NCBI RefSeq assembly: GCF_900115265.1
Contig: NZ_FOVU01000009.1
Span: forward strand, 175,397 to 239,396
DNA: 64,000 nt
Reading direction: 5' to 3'
From: Bradyrhizobium sp. Ghvi
GTDB taxonomy: Bacteria > Pseudomonadota > Alphaproteobacteria > Rhizobiales > Xanthobacteraceae
Shown here: positions 25,438-34,220 of the stretch, piece after piece
Position numbering within the stretch: position 1 is the first letter of the stretch
Layout: the number at the start of each line of letters is the position of its first letter
Program-made: the position numbers and the translations under genes
The notes under the pieces: model-generated
Databases searched by the model: none
The model's input: only the letters and a program-made list of their open reading frames with translations
Told to the model about the DNA's origin: nothing

Positions 25438-26277
25438 CTACGTCTCTTTGACGGGCAGCTTCTTCGAGAGCGCTGCCGCCATCGCCGAGATTAGCGGGCG
25501 CATGAAATAGTGGTCTTCCACCGGTGAGACGTCGGTGCGCAAGCCATGCGCGGCGAGCTCGCCGGAAACTGCCGGTCCGACAGATGCGATCAGGGTCCGC
25601 TCGAATCCCGCGCGCAGCTTCGCCTCGCTGCCGTGCGCCTTGGCCGCCTCGAACAACCGGCGAACCTGGCCGAGATTGGTCAGCGCGACGGAATCGATTC
25701 TTCCTTCCGCCATGTCGTTGATGGCGGCGACGATGTTGGTATCCGCAGCCTTCGAGTCGTAGGCGTAAGGCAGCACCGTATCGACCTCTGCACCTTGCGC
25801 GGCGAGTGCGCCGGTCAGCGCGCTGTGGTCCTTGTCCGGATAGAGCTGAATTCCGAGACGATGTCCCTTCAAATCGAGCTTACCCAGCATCTCGATCACG
25901 CCCTCGGTGGTCGGTTTCTCCGTGGAGTGCTGCGCCTCGAGCGAGATTTCGCGCAGCGCCTTGCCCGGCTTCGGCCCGCGGGCGAACTTTCGCGATTTGG
26001 CCAGGGCCGCAACCAAGGCTTGATCGAGCCCGCGTGCGCGCGCGAGCTTCATGATCCGCCGCAGGCCTTCGCCGGTCATCAGCACGAGGTCGTCGAACGG
26101 CTTGTCAATGGCGCGGCGGATCCAGGCTTCGACCGGAGCCGGGTCCGGAGCATCCTGGATGGTGAACATCGGGCATTGCACGACTTCGGCGCCTTGCTCG
26201 GCCAGGAGCTTCGAAAACTGCGCCTCCTCGCGGGTCTCCAGGATCAGGATGCGGGTGCCGTTCAAGCGATCGGCCAT
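25438..26277 (-). CDS. Uroporphyrinogen-III synthase (HemD) family protein
   Basis: Protein of 279 residues from the ATG at 26277, with the two-lobed HemD fold: an N-terminal lobe (GTRILILETREEAQFSKLLAEQGAEVVQCPMF) and a second lobe (VDTVLPYAYDS..., DSVALTNLGQVRRLFEAAKAHG). HemD closes the tetrapyrrole ring in haem/sirohaem synthesis. It is not in a hem cluster here, and HemD sequences vary greatly, so it could be a paralogue with another role. It is divergent from purU, with 143 nt between them. Confidence 0.72.
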   Translation of the reverse strand: MADRLNGTRILILETREEAQFSKLLAEQGAEVVQCPMFTIQDAPDPAPVEAWIRRAIDKPFDDLVLMTGEGLRRIMKLARARGLDQALVAALAKSRKFARGPKPGKALREISLEAQHSTEKPTTEGVIEMLGKLDLKGHRLGIQLYPDKDHSALTGALAAQGAEVDTVLPYAYDSKAADTNIVAAINDMAEGRIDSVALTNLGQVRRLFEAAKAHGSEAKLRAGFERTLIASVGPAVSGELAAHGLRTDVSPVEDHYFMRPLISAMAAALSKKLPVKET

Positions 26278-26420
26278 GGGCGTACTCCCAGTCAAAATCG
26301 CAATCGTCCGTTCATCCTGACTCCGTCGCCGGGATTGGCGCAAGGGTCGCGTCGGTGCTAGACGAGGTCGCAAATCGCCCCTCGTCCCGCGCACCGCTGC
26401 ACAAACCTTCGTCAAGAGTC

Positions 26421-27284
26421 ATGCCCGATCATCAATACGTTCTGACCCTGTCCTGTCCTGATCGTCCCGGCATCGTTTCGGCGGTGTCGACCTTCCTGGC
26501 GAACTCCGGACAGAACATTCTCGACGCCCAGCAGTTCGACGATGTCGAGACCAAGAAATTCTTCATGCGCGTGGTGTTCACTGCGGCCGATCTCGCTGTG
26601 GAACTGTCTGCGCTCCAGACCGGCTTCGCCGCGATCGCCGATCGCTTCGGCATGGACTGGCAGATGCGCGACCGCGCTGCGCATCGCAAGGTGATGCTGC
26701 TGGTGTCGAAGTCCGACCACTGCTTGGTCGACATCCTCTACCGGTGGCGGACCGGCGAATTGCCGATGACGCTGGCCGCGATCGTCTCCAACCATCCGCG
26801 CGAGGTCTATGCCGGGCTCGATTTCGGCGGGATCCCGTTCCACTATCTGCCTGTCACCAAGGAGACCAAGAAGGAGCAGGAGGCGCAGATCCTCGAACTC
26901 GTCGCCAAGACCGGCACCGATCTCGTTGTGCTCGCCCGCTACATGCAGATCCTGTCGGATGACCTGTCGGCAAAACTGTCGGGGCGCTGCATCAACATCC
27001 ATCACTCGTTCCTGCCGGGTTTCAAGGGCGCAAAGCCTTATCACCAGGCCCATGAGCGCGGCGTGAAGCTGATCGGCGCCACCGCCCATTACGTCACGCG
27101 CGATCTCGACGAAGGCCCGATCATCGACCAGGACGTCGAACGCATCAGCCATCGCGATACGCCGGAGGACCTCGTCCGCAAGGGCCGCGATATCGAGCGA
27201 CGCGTGTTGGCGCGTGCGATCCGCTATCACCTCGACGACCGCGTCATCCTCAACGGCCGCAAGACTGTGGTGTTTGTGGATTAG
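26421..27284 (+). CDS. purU: Formyltetrahydrofolate deformylase
   Basis: Protein of 287 residues from the ATG at 26421. An N-terminal ACT domain (about 5-80, YVLTLSCPDRPGIVSAVSTFL) precedes a formyltransferase-fold domain with the catalytic set Asn-His-Asp: INIHHSFLPGFKGAKPY contains the HxSxLPxFxG motif, and LDEGPIIDQD holds the catalytic Asp. It hydrolyses 10-formyl-THF to formate and THF, balancing one-carbon units. In Rhizobiales such genes also serve methyl-group catabolism. A palindromic repeat starts immediately after the stop. Confidence 0.95.
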   Translation: MPDHQYVLTLSCPDRPGIVSAVSTFLANSGQNILDAQQFDDVETKKFFMRVVFTAADLAVELSALQTGFAAIADRFGMDWQMRDRAAHRKVMLLVSKSDHCLVDILYRWRTGELPMTLAAIVSNHPREVYAGLDFGGIPFHYLPVTKETKKEQEAQILELVAKTGTDLVVLARYMQILSDDLSAKLSGRCINIHHSFLPGFKGAKPYHQAHERGVKLIGATAHYVTRDLDEGPIIDQDVERISHRDTPEDLVRKGRDIERRVLARAIRYHLDDRVILNGRKTVVFVD

Positions 27285-27354
27285 CGAATAGTGAGTGGCG
27301 AGTAGCGAATAGAAGAGGGGGCCTCATTCGCCACTCCCTATTCGCCAATTCGCC
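27285..27354. repeat. Palindromic repeat between purU and a lipoprotein gene
   Basis: The left part carries AATAGTGAGTGGCGA and the right part TCGCCACTCCCTATT, inverted with one mismatch. Further GCGAATAG/CTATTCGC units are nested around a GC-poor centre. It lies exactly between two convergent stops and could act as a two-way terminator. Confidence 0.65.
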
Positions 27355-27358
27355 CGCT

Positions 27359-27652
27359 TCAATGCACCGCGTTGCCCGACGCGGAGCCCGTGGCGCCCTT
27401 CTGCGCCTGCTCTTCTTTCTCCCGATCGGCCGCCGGCATCAGCCGCTTGCGCTCGCGCTCTTTCATGTAGGCGTCGTATTGCGGCGTGCCCGGCCGGGGC
27501 GGCGCGTCCGCCGGCAGGCCGCCGGCCCATTGCGGAACGTAGTCGCCCATGCCAGCCGCAAGCTTCTCGTTGACGGTGCCACAGCCAGCAAGGCTGCAAG
27601 CCAGCAAGGCAACGACGGCAGCGATCATAGGCGAACGGAATCGCATGAGCAT
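27359..27652 (-). CDS. Small predicted lipoprotein
   Basis: Protein of 97 residues with a lipoprotein signal peptide: a basic start (MRFRSP), a hydrophobic core and a lipobox LAGC, with the lipidated Cys at about residue 24. An ATG two codons downstream (27646) is an equally good start. The mature part is Pro/Ala-rich then charged (YDAYMKERERKRLMPAADREKEEQ), probably largely unstructured. I know no function; small lipoproteins of this kind are common in Bradyrhizobium. Confidence 0.72.
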   Translation of the reverse strand: MLMRFRSPMIAAVVALLACSLAGCGTVNEKLAAGMGDYVPQWAGGLPADAPPRPGTPQYDAYMKERERKRLMPAADREKEEQAQKGATGSASGNAVH

Positions 27653-28228
27653 ATCTTCTGGGTCGAACTGGACCGGAGCGCGAATGGTGGGGCGCCCGAT
27701 GGACGCAGCGGCGTCACTCTAGTCCTCAATCGGTAAAATTGGCCTATTCGACGGCGGTTTCGTGTGTATACATAAAAGGTAATATAATAAGCTAATCTGC
27801 CGTGAGTTGGCTTCCTTCAGCCAATAAAGTATACATCGCGTATGCAGATGAAGATGCCGGGCGGATCAATTCAACGTCGCCTCCGGCGCATGTTCGAATT
27901 CTGCAAAGGAGAGGCGGTTTTCTCCAGCCACGCCGCCGTCGGACGCTCCTAGGGTGCTGCATGAACTGGCGACAGGCCGTCCCGTCCGGCGAACGGCTTT
28001 CCTTGTTGACACGGACTTTTTATTTGTACAATCGTACAAATCTCGCCTTCGCGGTGGGTCGATCGCGCGGCTTGCACCGAATGGTCGCCCAACGTCCGAT
28101 TGACAACGGGGTTGCAGAGGACGCCATGTGGCCGCGCGGCATGGCTTGTCCGTAGGTTCAGAGCGCGGCAAGGACCGGGGACTCGGTCCGGCGCACAATT
28201 TGTCAGGAATGATGGGGAGGGACATCTG
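27653..28228. promoter_or_regulatory. Long regulatory region upstream of the second Liv operon
   Basis: About 575 bases with no convincing gene. An AT-rich island at about 27730-27850 holds two GTATACAT boxes (27766-27773 and 27829-27836). Further right are a TTGACA and a perfect palindrome at 28022-28041. A GGGGAGGGA ribosome site precedes the livK ATG. Confidence 0.55.
28006..28041 (+). promoter_or_regulatory. Predicted promoter overlapped by a perfect palindromic operator
   Basis: TTGACA at 28006-28011 is followed after 15 bases by TACAAT at 28027-28032. That -10-like box lies inside the perfect palindrome ATTTGTAC-AATC-GTACAAAT (28022-28041). This geometry is typical of repression by a TetR- or GntR-type dimer. 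The spacing of 15 is short for a sigma-70 promoter. It is about 190 nt upstream of livK. Confidence 0.6.
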
Positions 28229-29407
28229 ATGTTCGATCGCAGAATCTTTTCACGCACCGCAGCCGCGGCTGTCGTCGTAAGCGTTGCGGGCCTCGCCCCG
28301 GCAAACGCGGAGGACACCGTCAAGGTCGGTCTGATCCTTCCGATGACCGGCGGCCAGGCCTCGACCGGCAAGCAGATCGAGAACGCGATCAAGCTCTACA
28401 TGCAGCAGAATGGCGACACCGTCGCCGGCAAGAAGATCGAGATCATCGTCAAGGACGACGCGGCGATCCCGGACAAGACCAAGACCGCGGCGCAGGAACT
28501 GATCGTCAACGAGAAGGTCAATTTCATCGGCGGCTTCGGCGTGACACCGGCAGCGCTCGCGGCCGCGCCGCTGGCAACGCAGGCGAAGATTCCGGAAGTC
28601 GTCATGGCAGCCGGCACCTCCATCATCACCGAGCGCTCGCCTTACATCGTGCGCACCAGCTTCACGCTTGCGCAGTCCTCGACCATCATCGGCGACTGGG
28701 CCGTGAAGAACGGCATCAAGAAAGTGGCGACGCTGACCTCGGATTACGCGCCGGGCAACGACGCGCTCAACTTCTTCAAGGAGCACTTCACCGCCGGTGG
28801 CGGCCAGGTGGTCGAAGAGGTCAAGACGCCGCTTGCCAACCCAGACTTCGCGCCGTTCCTGCAGCGCATGAAAGATGCCAAGCCCGACGCGATCTTCGTG
28901 TTCGTGCCGGCGGGCCAGGGCGGCAACTTCATGAAGCAGTATGCCGAGCGCGGCCTCGACAAGGCCGGCATCAAAGTGATCGGACCGGGCGACGTCACCG
29001 ACGACGACCTCCTCAACAACATGGGCGACGCCGTGCTTGGGACCGTGACCGCGCACATCTATTCGGCGGCGCATCCCTCGCAGATGAACAAGGACTTCGT
29101 CGCCGCCTACAAGAAGGCCTTCGGCAATCGTCCGGGCTTCATGGCGGTGAGCGGCTATGACGGCATCCACCTGATCTACGAGGCGCTCAAGAAGACCAAT
29201 GGCGATACCGACGGCACCAAGCTGGTCGAAGCCATGAAGGGGCAGAAGTGGGAGAGCCCGCGCGGTCCGATCTCGATCGATCCGGAGACGCGCGACATCA
29301 TCCAGAACGTCTATATCCGCAAGGTGGAGAAGGTCGACGGCGAGCTCTACAACGTCGAGTTCCAGACCTTTGAAGCCGTCAAGGATCTCGGCAAGACCAA
29401 GAAGTGA
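28229..29407 (+). CDS. livK: Branched-chain-type ABC transporter substrate-binding protein
   Basis: Periplasmic binding protein of 392 residues from the ATG at 28229, with a strong GGGGAGGGA ribosome site. The signal peptide is cleaved after ANA (about residue 27). The mature protein begins DTVKVGLILPMTGGQAS, the normal opening of the family. The binding-site region includes TPAALAAAPLATQAKIPEVV. It starts the second Liv operon. The ligand is not evident; the family covers amino acids, amides and aromatic acids. Confidence 0.94.
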   Translation: MFDRRIFSRTAAAAVVVSVAGLAPANAEDTVKVGLILPMTGGQASTGKQIENAIKLYMQQNGDTVAGKKIEIIVKDDAAIPDKTKTAAQELIVNEKVNFIGGFGVTPAALAAAPLATQAKIPEVVMAAGTSIITERSPYIVRTSFTLAQSSTIIGDWAVKNGIKKVATLTSDYAPGNDALNFFKEHFTAGGGQVVEEVKTPLANPDFAPFLQRMKDAKPDAIFVFVPAGQGGNFMKQYAERGLDKAGIKVIGPGDVTDDDLLNNMGDAVLGTVTAHIYSAAHPSQMNKDFVAAYKKAFGNRPGFMAVSGYDGIHLIYEALKKTNGDTDGTKLVEAMKGQKWESPRGPISIDPETRDIIQNVYIRKVEKVDGELYNVEFQTFEAVKDLGKTKK

Positions 29408-29473
29408 CGCGCGAAAGCGCGTCATCCCGGAACGCGCTTAGCGCGTATCCTGGATCTCGCCGGCCGCTCCAGC

Positions 29474-29551
29474 GTCATGCCCGGGCTTGTCCCGGGCATC
29501 CACGCAAGGCCAGACAAGAACGTGGATGGCCGGGACAAGCCCGGCCATGAC
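29474..29551. repeat. Palindromic repeat (GTCATGCCCGGGCTTG type)
   Basis: Arms 29474-29504 and 29521-29551 are inverted copies of 31 bases with two mismatches, separated by 16 bases. The sequence resembles a very common intergenic palindrome of Bradyrhizobium. It lies between livK and livH and may lower expression of the downstream genes relative to the binding protein. Confidence 0.85.
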
Positions 29552-29571
29552 ACCCAATCTAGACCGGGACG

Positions 29572-30441
29572 ATGACCTCAATCCTCACCAACCTGTTCGA
29601 TGGCGTGGCTTACGGCATGCTGCTGTTCGTGCTGGCTTGCGGGCTTGCGGTCACGCTCGGCCTGATGAACTTCGTCAATCTCGCCCACGGCGCCTTCGCC
29701 ATGGCTGGTGGCTATGTCTGCATGCTGCTGGTGAATCAGCACGGCTGGCCGTTCTTCGCGGCCCTGCCGCTCGCCTTCGTCTCCTCCGCGGTGATCGGTA
29801 TCGTGCTCGAGCGCACGCTCTACCGGCATCTCTATGCGCGCAGCCATCTCGACCAGGTGCTGTTCACGATCGGCTTGGCCTTCATGTCGGTCGCGGCCGT
29901 GGACTACATTCAGGGCTCGTCGCGCGTGTTCATCAACCTGCCCGCCGCGCTGCAGGGGCAGTTCGACCTGCTCGGCGTCGGCATTGGCCGCTACCGGTTG
30001 ATGATCATCGTGATCTGCGGCCTGCTCACCATCGGCCTGCAGATGGTGCTGGCCAAGACTCGCTTCGGCAGCCGCCTGCGCGCTGCGGTCGATGATCCCC
30101 GTGCCGCGAGCGGCCTCGGCATCAACGTGCCGCAGGTATTCGCCTTCACCTTTGCCTTTGGCTGCGGTCTCGCCGGCCTCGGCGGTGCACTAAGCGCCGA
30201 GATCCTCGGCCTCGATCCGTATTTCCCGCTGAAGTTCATGATCTACTTCCTGATCGTCGTCACCGTCGGCGGCTCGTCCTCGATCACCGGCCCGTTTCTG
30301 GCCTCGCTCCTGCTCGGCATCGGCGACGTTGCCGGCAAATATTACGTGCCGAAGATGGGCCCCTTCGTGATCTACACCATGATGATCGTGATCCTGATCT
30401 GGCGCCCGAACGGCCTGTTCGGCCGCACGGCCGCGCGTTGA
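29572..30441 (+). CDS. livH: Branched-chain-type ABC transporter permease, LivH-like
   Basis: Permease of 289 residues with about eight helices. The N-terminal motif is NLFDGVAYGMLLFVLACGLAVTLGL, followed by NFVNLAHGAFAMAGGY, the conserved LivH loop. The EAA-like region GINVPQVFAFTFAFGCGLAGLGGAL is present. It follows livK after a 164-nt gap filled by a palindromic repeat, and livM overlaps or follows immediately. Confidence 0.95.
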   Translation: MTSILTNLFDGVAYGMLLFVLACGLAVTLGLMNFVNLAHGAFAMAGGYVCMLLVNQHGWPFFAALPLAFVSSAVIGIVLERTLYRHLYARSHLDQVLFTIGLAFMSVAAVDYIQGSSRVFINLPAALQGQFDLLGVGIGRYRLMIIVICGLLTIGLQMVLAKTRFGSRLRAAVDDPRAASGLGINVPQVFAFTFAFGCGLAGLGGALSAEILGLDPYFPLKFMIYFLIVVTVGGSSSITGPFLASLLLGIGDVAGKYYVPKMGPFVIYTMMIVILIWRPNGLFGRTAAR

Positions 30442-30449
30442 GTTTGCCG

Positions 30450-31478
30450 ATGAGCGCTTCGTCCGACGTAGGGTTTCACGCTCAGCGGCAGGCGCGCTGG
30501 CGCTATGCCGAGGCCGCCTTCTGGCTCGTCGTGCTTGCTTGCGGCTTTCTGTTTCCCACGCGCTATCTGATCATGACCGACATCCTGCGGCTGGCGCTGT
30601 TTGCGATGTCGCTCGATCTCATCCTCGGTTATGCCGGCATCGTCTCGCTCGGCCATGCCGCCTTCTTCGGTGTCGGTGCCTATGCCGCGGGCCTGCTAGC
30701 TCTGCACGGCATCATCAACGAGCCGGTGCTGGCGCTGATCGCCGCGGGCCTTGCAGCGATGGTGCTCGGCTTTGCCACCAGTTTCCTCGTTATTCGGGGC
30801 GTCGACCTGACCCGGTTGATGGTCACACTCGGCATCGCGCTGCTGCTGGAGGCGCTCGCCGAGCGCTTCTCGAACATCAGCGGAGGAACCGACGGCCTGC
30901 AAGGCATCGAGATGCAGCCGATTCTCGGCGCGATCCCGTTCGACATGTTCGGCAAGGCTGGTTTCTTCTATTCGCTGGCCGTGCTGTTCGTGCTGTTCCT
31001 GCTCGCCCGCCGCATCGTGCATTCGCCGTTCGGCCTGTCGCTGCGGGCGATCAAGAACAATCCGCTGCGGGCGGCTGCGATTGGCATCCCCGTCAATCGC
31101 CGGCTGATCGCGATCTACACGCTCGCCGCGTTCTACGGCGGCATTGCGGGCGCGCTGTTTACCCAGACCACCGCGATCGCCTCACTCGATGTGTTCGCCT
31201 TCGACCGCTCGGCAGATCTGATGCTGGTGCTCGTCATCGGCGGCACCGGCTATCTCTATGGCGGGCTGATCGGCGCCGTGATTTTCCGCATGCTCCAGGA
31301 AGTCTTCTCCACCATCACCCCGCAATATTGGCAATTCTGGATCGGCCTTGTGCTGGTCGTGATCGTGCTGGTCGGCCGCCAGCGCCTGCATCGGTGGGTG
31401 TTGTATGTGCCGAACCTGATCATCAGGCAGGTTGGGGGCCGCAAGGCCGTCGTCGCCGTGCCGGAGAGCGACGCATGA
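30450..31478 (+). CDS. livM: Branched-chain-type ABC transporter permease, LivM-like
   Basis: Permease of 342 residues. I prefer the ATG at 30450; a TTG at 30438 overlapping the livH stop is an alternative. It contains LDLILGYAGIVSLGHAAFFGVGAY, the LivM signature, and the EAA-like GIPVNRRLIAIYTLAAFYGGIAGAL. Its stop overlaps the livG start by 4 nt, showing tight coupling within the operon. Confidence 0.94.
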   Translation: MSASSDVGFHAQRQARWRYAEAAFWLVVLACGFLFPTRYLIMTDILRLALFAMSLDLILGYAGIVSLGHAAFFGVGAYAAGLLALHGIINEPVLALIAAGLAAMVLGFATSFLVIRGVDLTRLMVTLGIALLLEALAERFSNISGGTDGLQGIEMQPILGAIPFDMFGKAGFFYSLAVLFVLFLLARRIVHSPFGLSLRAIKNNPLRAAAIGIPVNRRLIAIYTLAAFYGGIAGALFTQTTAIASLDVFAFDRSADLMLVLVIGGTGYLYGGLIGAVIFRMLQEVFSTITPQYWQFWIGLVLVVIVLVGRQRLHRWVLYVPNLIIRQVGGRKAVVAVPESDA

Positions 31479-32230
31479 CCATCGCGCTCGAAACCCAGAA
31501 CCTCGAAAAGCAGTTCGGCGGCCTGCGCGTCACCCGCGATCTCTCCCTCAAGATCGAGCAGGGCGCCCGCCATGCGCTGATCGGACCGAACGGCGCGGGC
31601 AAGACCACCGTCATCAACCAGCTGACCGGCGTGCTGAAGCCGAACTCCGGACGCATCCTGCTCGAAGGCCAGGACATCACCGATCTGCCCGTGCACAAGC
31701 GCGTGCTGCGGGGGCTGTCGCGGACCTTCCAGATCAACCAGCTCTATCCGGACCTGACGCCGCTCGAAACCGTCGGTCTTGCCGTCTCCGAGCGGCTCGG
31801 CCATGGCGGCGACTGGTGGCGGCGAATGGGCACGCGGAGCGACGTCAATGACGAGATCGCCGATCTCCTGACGCGCTTCCACCTGCTCGATATCATGAAC
31901 GACCAGACCGTGACGCTGCCTTACGGCAAGCAGCGTCTGCTCGAGATCGCAGTTGCGATCGCCGCCAAACCGCGCGTCCTTTTGCTCGACGAGCCCGCTG
32001 CTGGCGTGCCCGAGAGCGAGCGCCACGACATTCTCGCGGTGGTCGGCGCGCTGCCGCGCGACGTCACCGTGTTGCTGATCGAGCACGACATGGACCTCGT
32101 GTTCTCCTTTGCCGACCGCATCTCGGTGCTGGTCTCCGGCGCGCTGCTGACCGAAGGGCCGCCCGACCAGGTTGCGCGCGATCCGCAAGTGAAGGCAGTC
32201 TATCTCGGTGAGGAGGCGGTCAATGTCTGA
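31475..32230 (+). CDS. livG: Branched-chain-type ABC transporter ATPase, LivG-like
   Basis: ABC ATPase of 251 residues from the ATG at 31475. Walker A GPNGAGKTT, a LivG-type helical insert, the degenerate signature LPYGKQRLLEIAVAI, Walker B VLLLDEPAAGV, and LLIEHDMDLVF as H-loop are all visible. It overlaps livM by 4 nt and livF by 8 nt. It energises the second importer. Confidence 0.95.
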   Translation: MTIALETQNLEKQFGGLRVTRDLSLKIEQGARHALIGPNGAGKTTVINQLTGVLKPNSGRILLEGQDITDLPVHKRVLRGLSRTFQINQLYPDLTPLETVGLAVSERLGHGGDWWRRMGTRSDVNDEIADLLTRFHLLDIMNDQTVTLPYGKQRLLEIAVAIAAKPRVLLLDEPAAGVPESERHDILAVVGALPRDVTVLLIEHDMDLVFSFADRISVLVSGALLTEGPPDQVARDPQVKAVYLGEEAVNV

Positions 32231-32939
32231 CCTGCTCGCAATCGAGTCTCTTCGCGCCGGCTATGGCGAGGCCGTGGTGCTTCCCAACATGTCCCTGCAC
32301 CTTGCCGAGGGGCAGGTGCTCGCGCTGCTCGGGCGCAACGGCACCGGCAAGACCACCTTGATCAACTCGATCGTCGGCGTCACCCGCCGCTTCTCCGGGA
32401 CTGTCGGGCTTGCCGGCACCGACGTCACGACCATGCGACCCGACCAGCGGGCGCGCGCTGGAATCGGCTGGGTGCCGCAGGAGCGCAACATCTTCCGCTC
32501 GCTGACGGTCGAGGAGAACATGACCGCGGTGGCGCAACCCGGTCCCTGGACGGTCGAGATGGTCTATGAGATGTTCCCGCGGCTCAAGGAGCGGCGGAGC
32601 AACTTCGGCAATCAGCTCTCCGGCGGCGAGCAGCAGATGCTCGCGATCGGTCGCGCGCTGACCCTCAACCCGAAGGTCCTGCTGCTGGACGAGCCGACCG
32701 AGGGCCTCGCCCCCATCATCGTCGAGGAGCTGCTGAAGGCGATCGGTACCATCACCCGGGCCGGCGGCATCTGCTCGATCATCGTCGAGCAGAATGCCCA
32801 AAAGATTCTGGGGCTCGCCGACCGCGTTGTGATATTGGAGCGCGGAACGATCGTCCATGATGCCCCGAGCGCAGCGCTGAAGGCCGACCCATCGGTCCTG
32901 GAGCGTCATCTCGGAGTCGCAGGGGCGGCGGCCCACTAA
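32223..32939 (+). CDS. livF: Branched-chain-type ABC transporter ATPase, LivF-like
   Basis: ABC ATPase of 238 residues from the ATG at 32223. Walker A GRNGTGKTT, the motif GWVPQERNIFRSLTVEEN, signature LSGGEQQML, Walker B VLLLDEPTEGL and the IIVEQN switch are present. It is the last gene of the livKHMGF operon. The next gene, a methionine-synthase homologue, starts 80 nt on and could be read through. Confidence 0.95.
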   Translation: MSDLLAIESLRAGYGEAVVLPNMSLHLAEGQVLALLGRNGTGKTTLINSIVGVTRRFSGTVGLAGTDVTTMRPDQRARAGIGWVPQERNIFRSLTVEENMTAVAQPGPWTVEMVYEMFPRLKERRSNFGNQLSGGEQQMLAIGRALTLNPKVLLLDEPTEGLAPIIVEELLKAIGTITRAGGICSIIVEQNAQKILGLADRVVILERGTIVHDAPSAALKADPSVLERHLGVAGAAAH

Positions 32940-33019
32940 CTCGTCTGACGCGTTTTCTTCCACGCGAGCCGGTACCCACCTCGCTCGACAACGCTATAGA
33001 AACTACACGGGAGTTAAGA

Positions 33020-34138
33020 ATGCAGCGAACCAGAGCCCCCTTCCGCGCCGACGAAGTCGGCAGCCTCCTGCGCCCCGCCAAGATCAAGGAAGCCCGCGCA
33101 AAGCTCGAGAAGGGCGAGATCTCGGCCGACGATCTGCGCAAGATCGAGGACATGGAGATCGAGAAGGTCGTGCACAAGCAGGCTTCGATCGGCCTGAAAC
33201 TGGCGACCGATGGCGAATTCCGCCGATCCTGGTGGCACTTCGACTTCCTGGCCAAGCTCACCGGCTGCGAGCTGTTTCATCCCGATACCGGCATCCAGTT
33301 CGCGGGCGTGCAGACCCGCCATGACGCAGTGCGGGTGATCGACAAGCTCGACTTCCCAGACAACCACCCGATGCTGGACCACTTCCGCTTCTTGAAGAAG
33401 TATGCCGACCAGGCGCACGTCACCGCCAAGATGACGATCCCTTCGCCGGCGGTGCTGCACTTCCGCGGCGGCCGCAAGTCGATCTCCAAGGACGTCTACC
33501 CCGATCTCGACGCCTTCTACGAGGACCTCGGCAAGACCTATCGCAAGGCGGTGAAGGCGTTCTACGATGCCGGCTGCCGTTATCTCCAGTTCGACGATAC
33601 CGTCTGGGCCTATCTCTGCTCGCAGGACGAATTGCAGAAGGCGCGTGAGCGCGGCGACAATCCGGATGGTCTCCAGCAGATCTACGCCCGCATCATCAAT
33701 TACGCGCTGGCCGAGAAGCCCGCCGACATGGTGGTGACGACGCATGTCTGCCGCGGCAACTTCCGCTCGACCTGGATTTCCTCGGGCGGCTATGAGCCCG
33801 TGGCCGAGACCATGCTCGCCGGCACCAATTACGACGGCTACTTCCTGGAGTACGACAGCGATCGCGCCGGCGGCTTCGAGCCGCTCCGCTTCTTGCCCAA
33901 GGGCAATAAGGTCGTCGTGGTCGGCGTCATTACCTCGAAATTCGGCGAGCTCGAGAAGAAGGACGACATCAAGCGCCGTATCGAGGAAGCCTCCAAGTTC
34001 GCGCCGCTGGAGCAGCTCGCGCTATCGCCGCAATGCGGCTTTGCTTCGACGGAAGAGGGCAACGTCCTCTCCGAGGAAGAGCAATGGGCCAAGCTCAGCC
34101 TCGCCGTGGAGATCGCGAAGGAAGTGTGGGGCAATTAA
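33020..34138 (+). CDS. Cobalamin-independent methionine synthase family protein (single-domain)
   Basis: Protein of 372 residues matching only the C-terminal catalytic barrel of MetE; full MetE is about 750. The zinc ligands are visible: His242 and Cys244 in THVCRGN, the probable Glu277 in FLEYDSDRAG, and Cys339 in SPQCGFAS. YxjG/YxjH-type single-domain homologues transfer methyl groups to homocysteine from varied donors, not always methyl-THF. Its position after a Liv importer and about 4 kb before metK-ahcY fits a role in methionine or methyl-group metabolism, but the methyl donor is unknown. Confidence 0.87.
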   Translation: MQRTRAPFRADEVGSLLRPAKIKEARAKLEKGEISADDLRKIEDMEIEKVVHKQASIGLKLATDGEFRRSWWHFDFLAKLTGCELFHPDTGIQFAGVQTRHDAVRVIDKLDFPDNHPMLDHFRFLKKYADQAHVTAKMTIPSPAVLHFRGGRKSISKDVYPDLDAFYEDLGKTYRKAVKAFYDAGCRYLQFDDTVWAYLCSQDELQKARERGDNPDGLQQIYARIINYALAEKPADMVVTTHVCRGNFRSTWISSGGYEPVAETMLAGTNYDGYFLEYDSDRAGGFEPLRFLPKGNKVVVVGVITSKFGELEKKDDIKRRIEEASKFAPLEQLALSPQCGFASTEEGNVLSEEEQWAKLSLAVEIAKEVWGN

Positions 34139-34149
34139 GTTGCCATGTG

Positions 34150-34182
34150 GCCGGGATGCTCCGCGAAGGCGGGCATCCCGGC
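34150..34182. terminator. Hairpin between convergent genes
   Basis: GCCGGGATGC and GCATCCCGGC form a perfect 10-bp stem with a 13-nt loop. It sits 12 nt after the methionine-synthase-like stop and before the convergent symporter stop at 34221. No T-run follows, so it may be a two-way, weak or Rho-assisted terminator. Confidence 0.5.
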
Positions 34183-34220
34183 GGCGTGATGAGAACCGAA
34201 GGGTAGATCACCGCGTCGTG

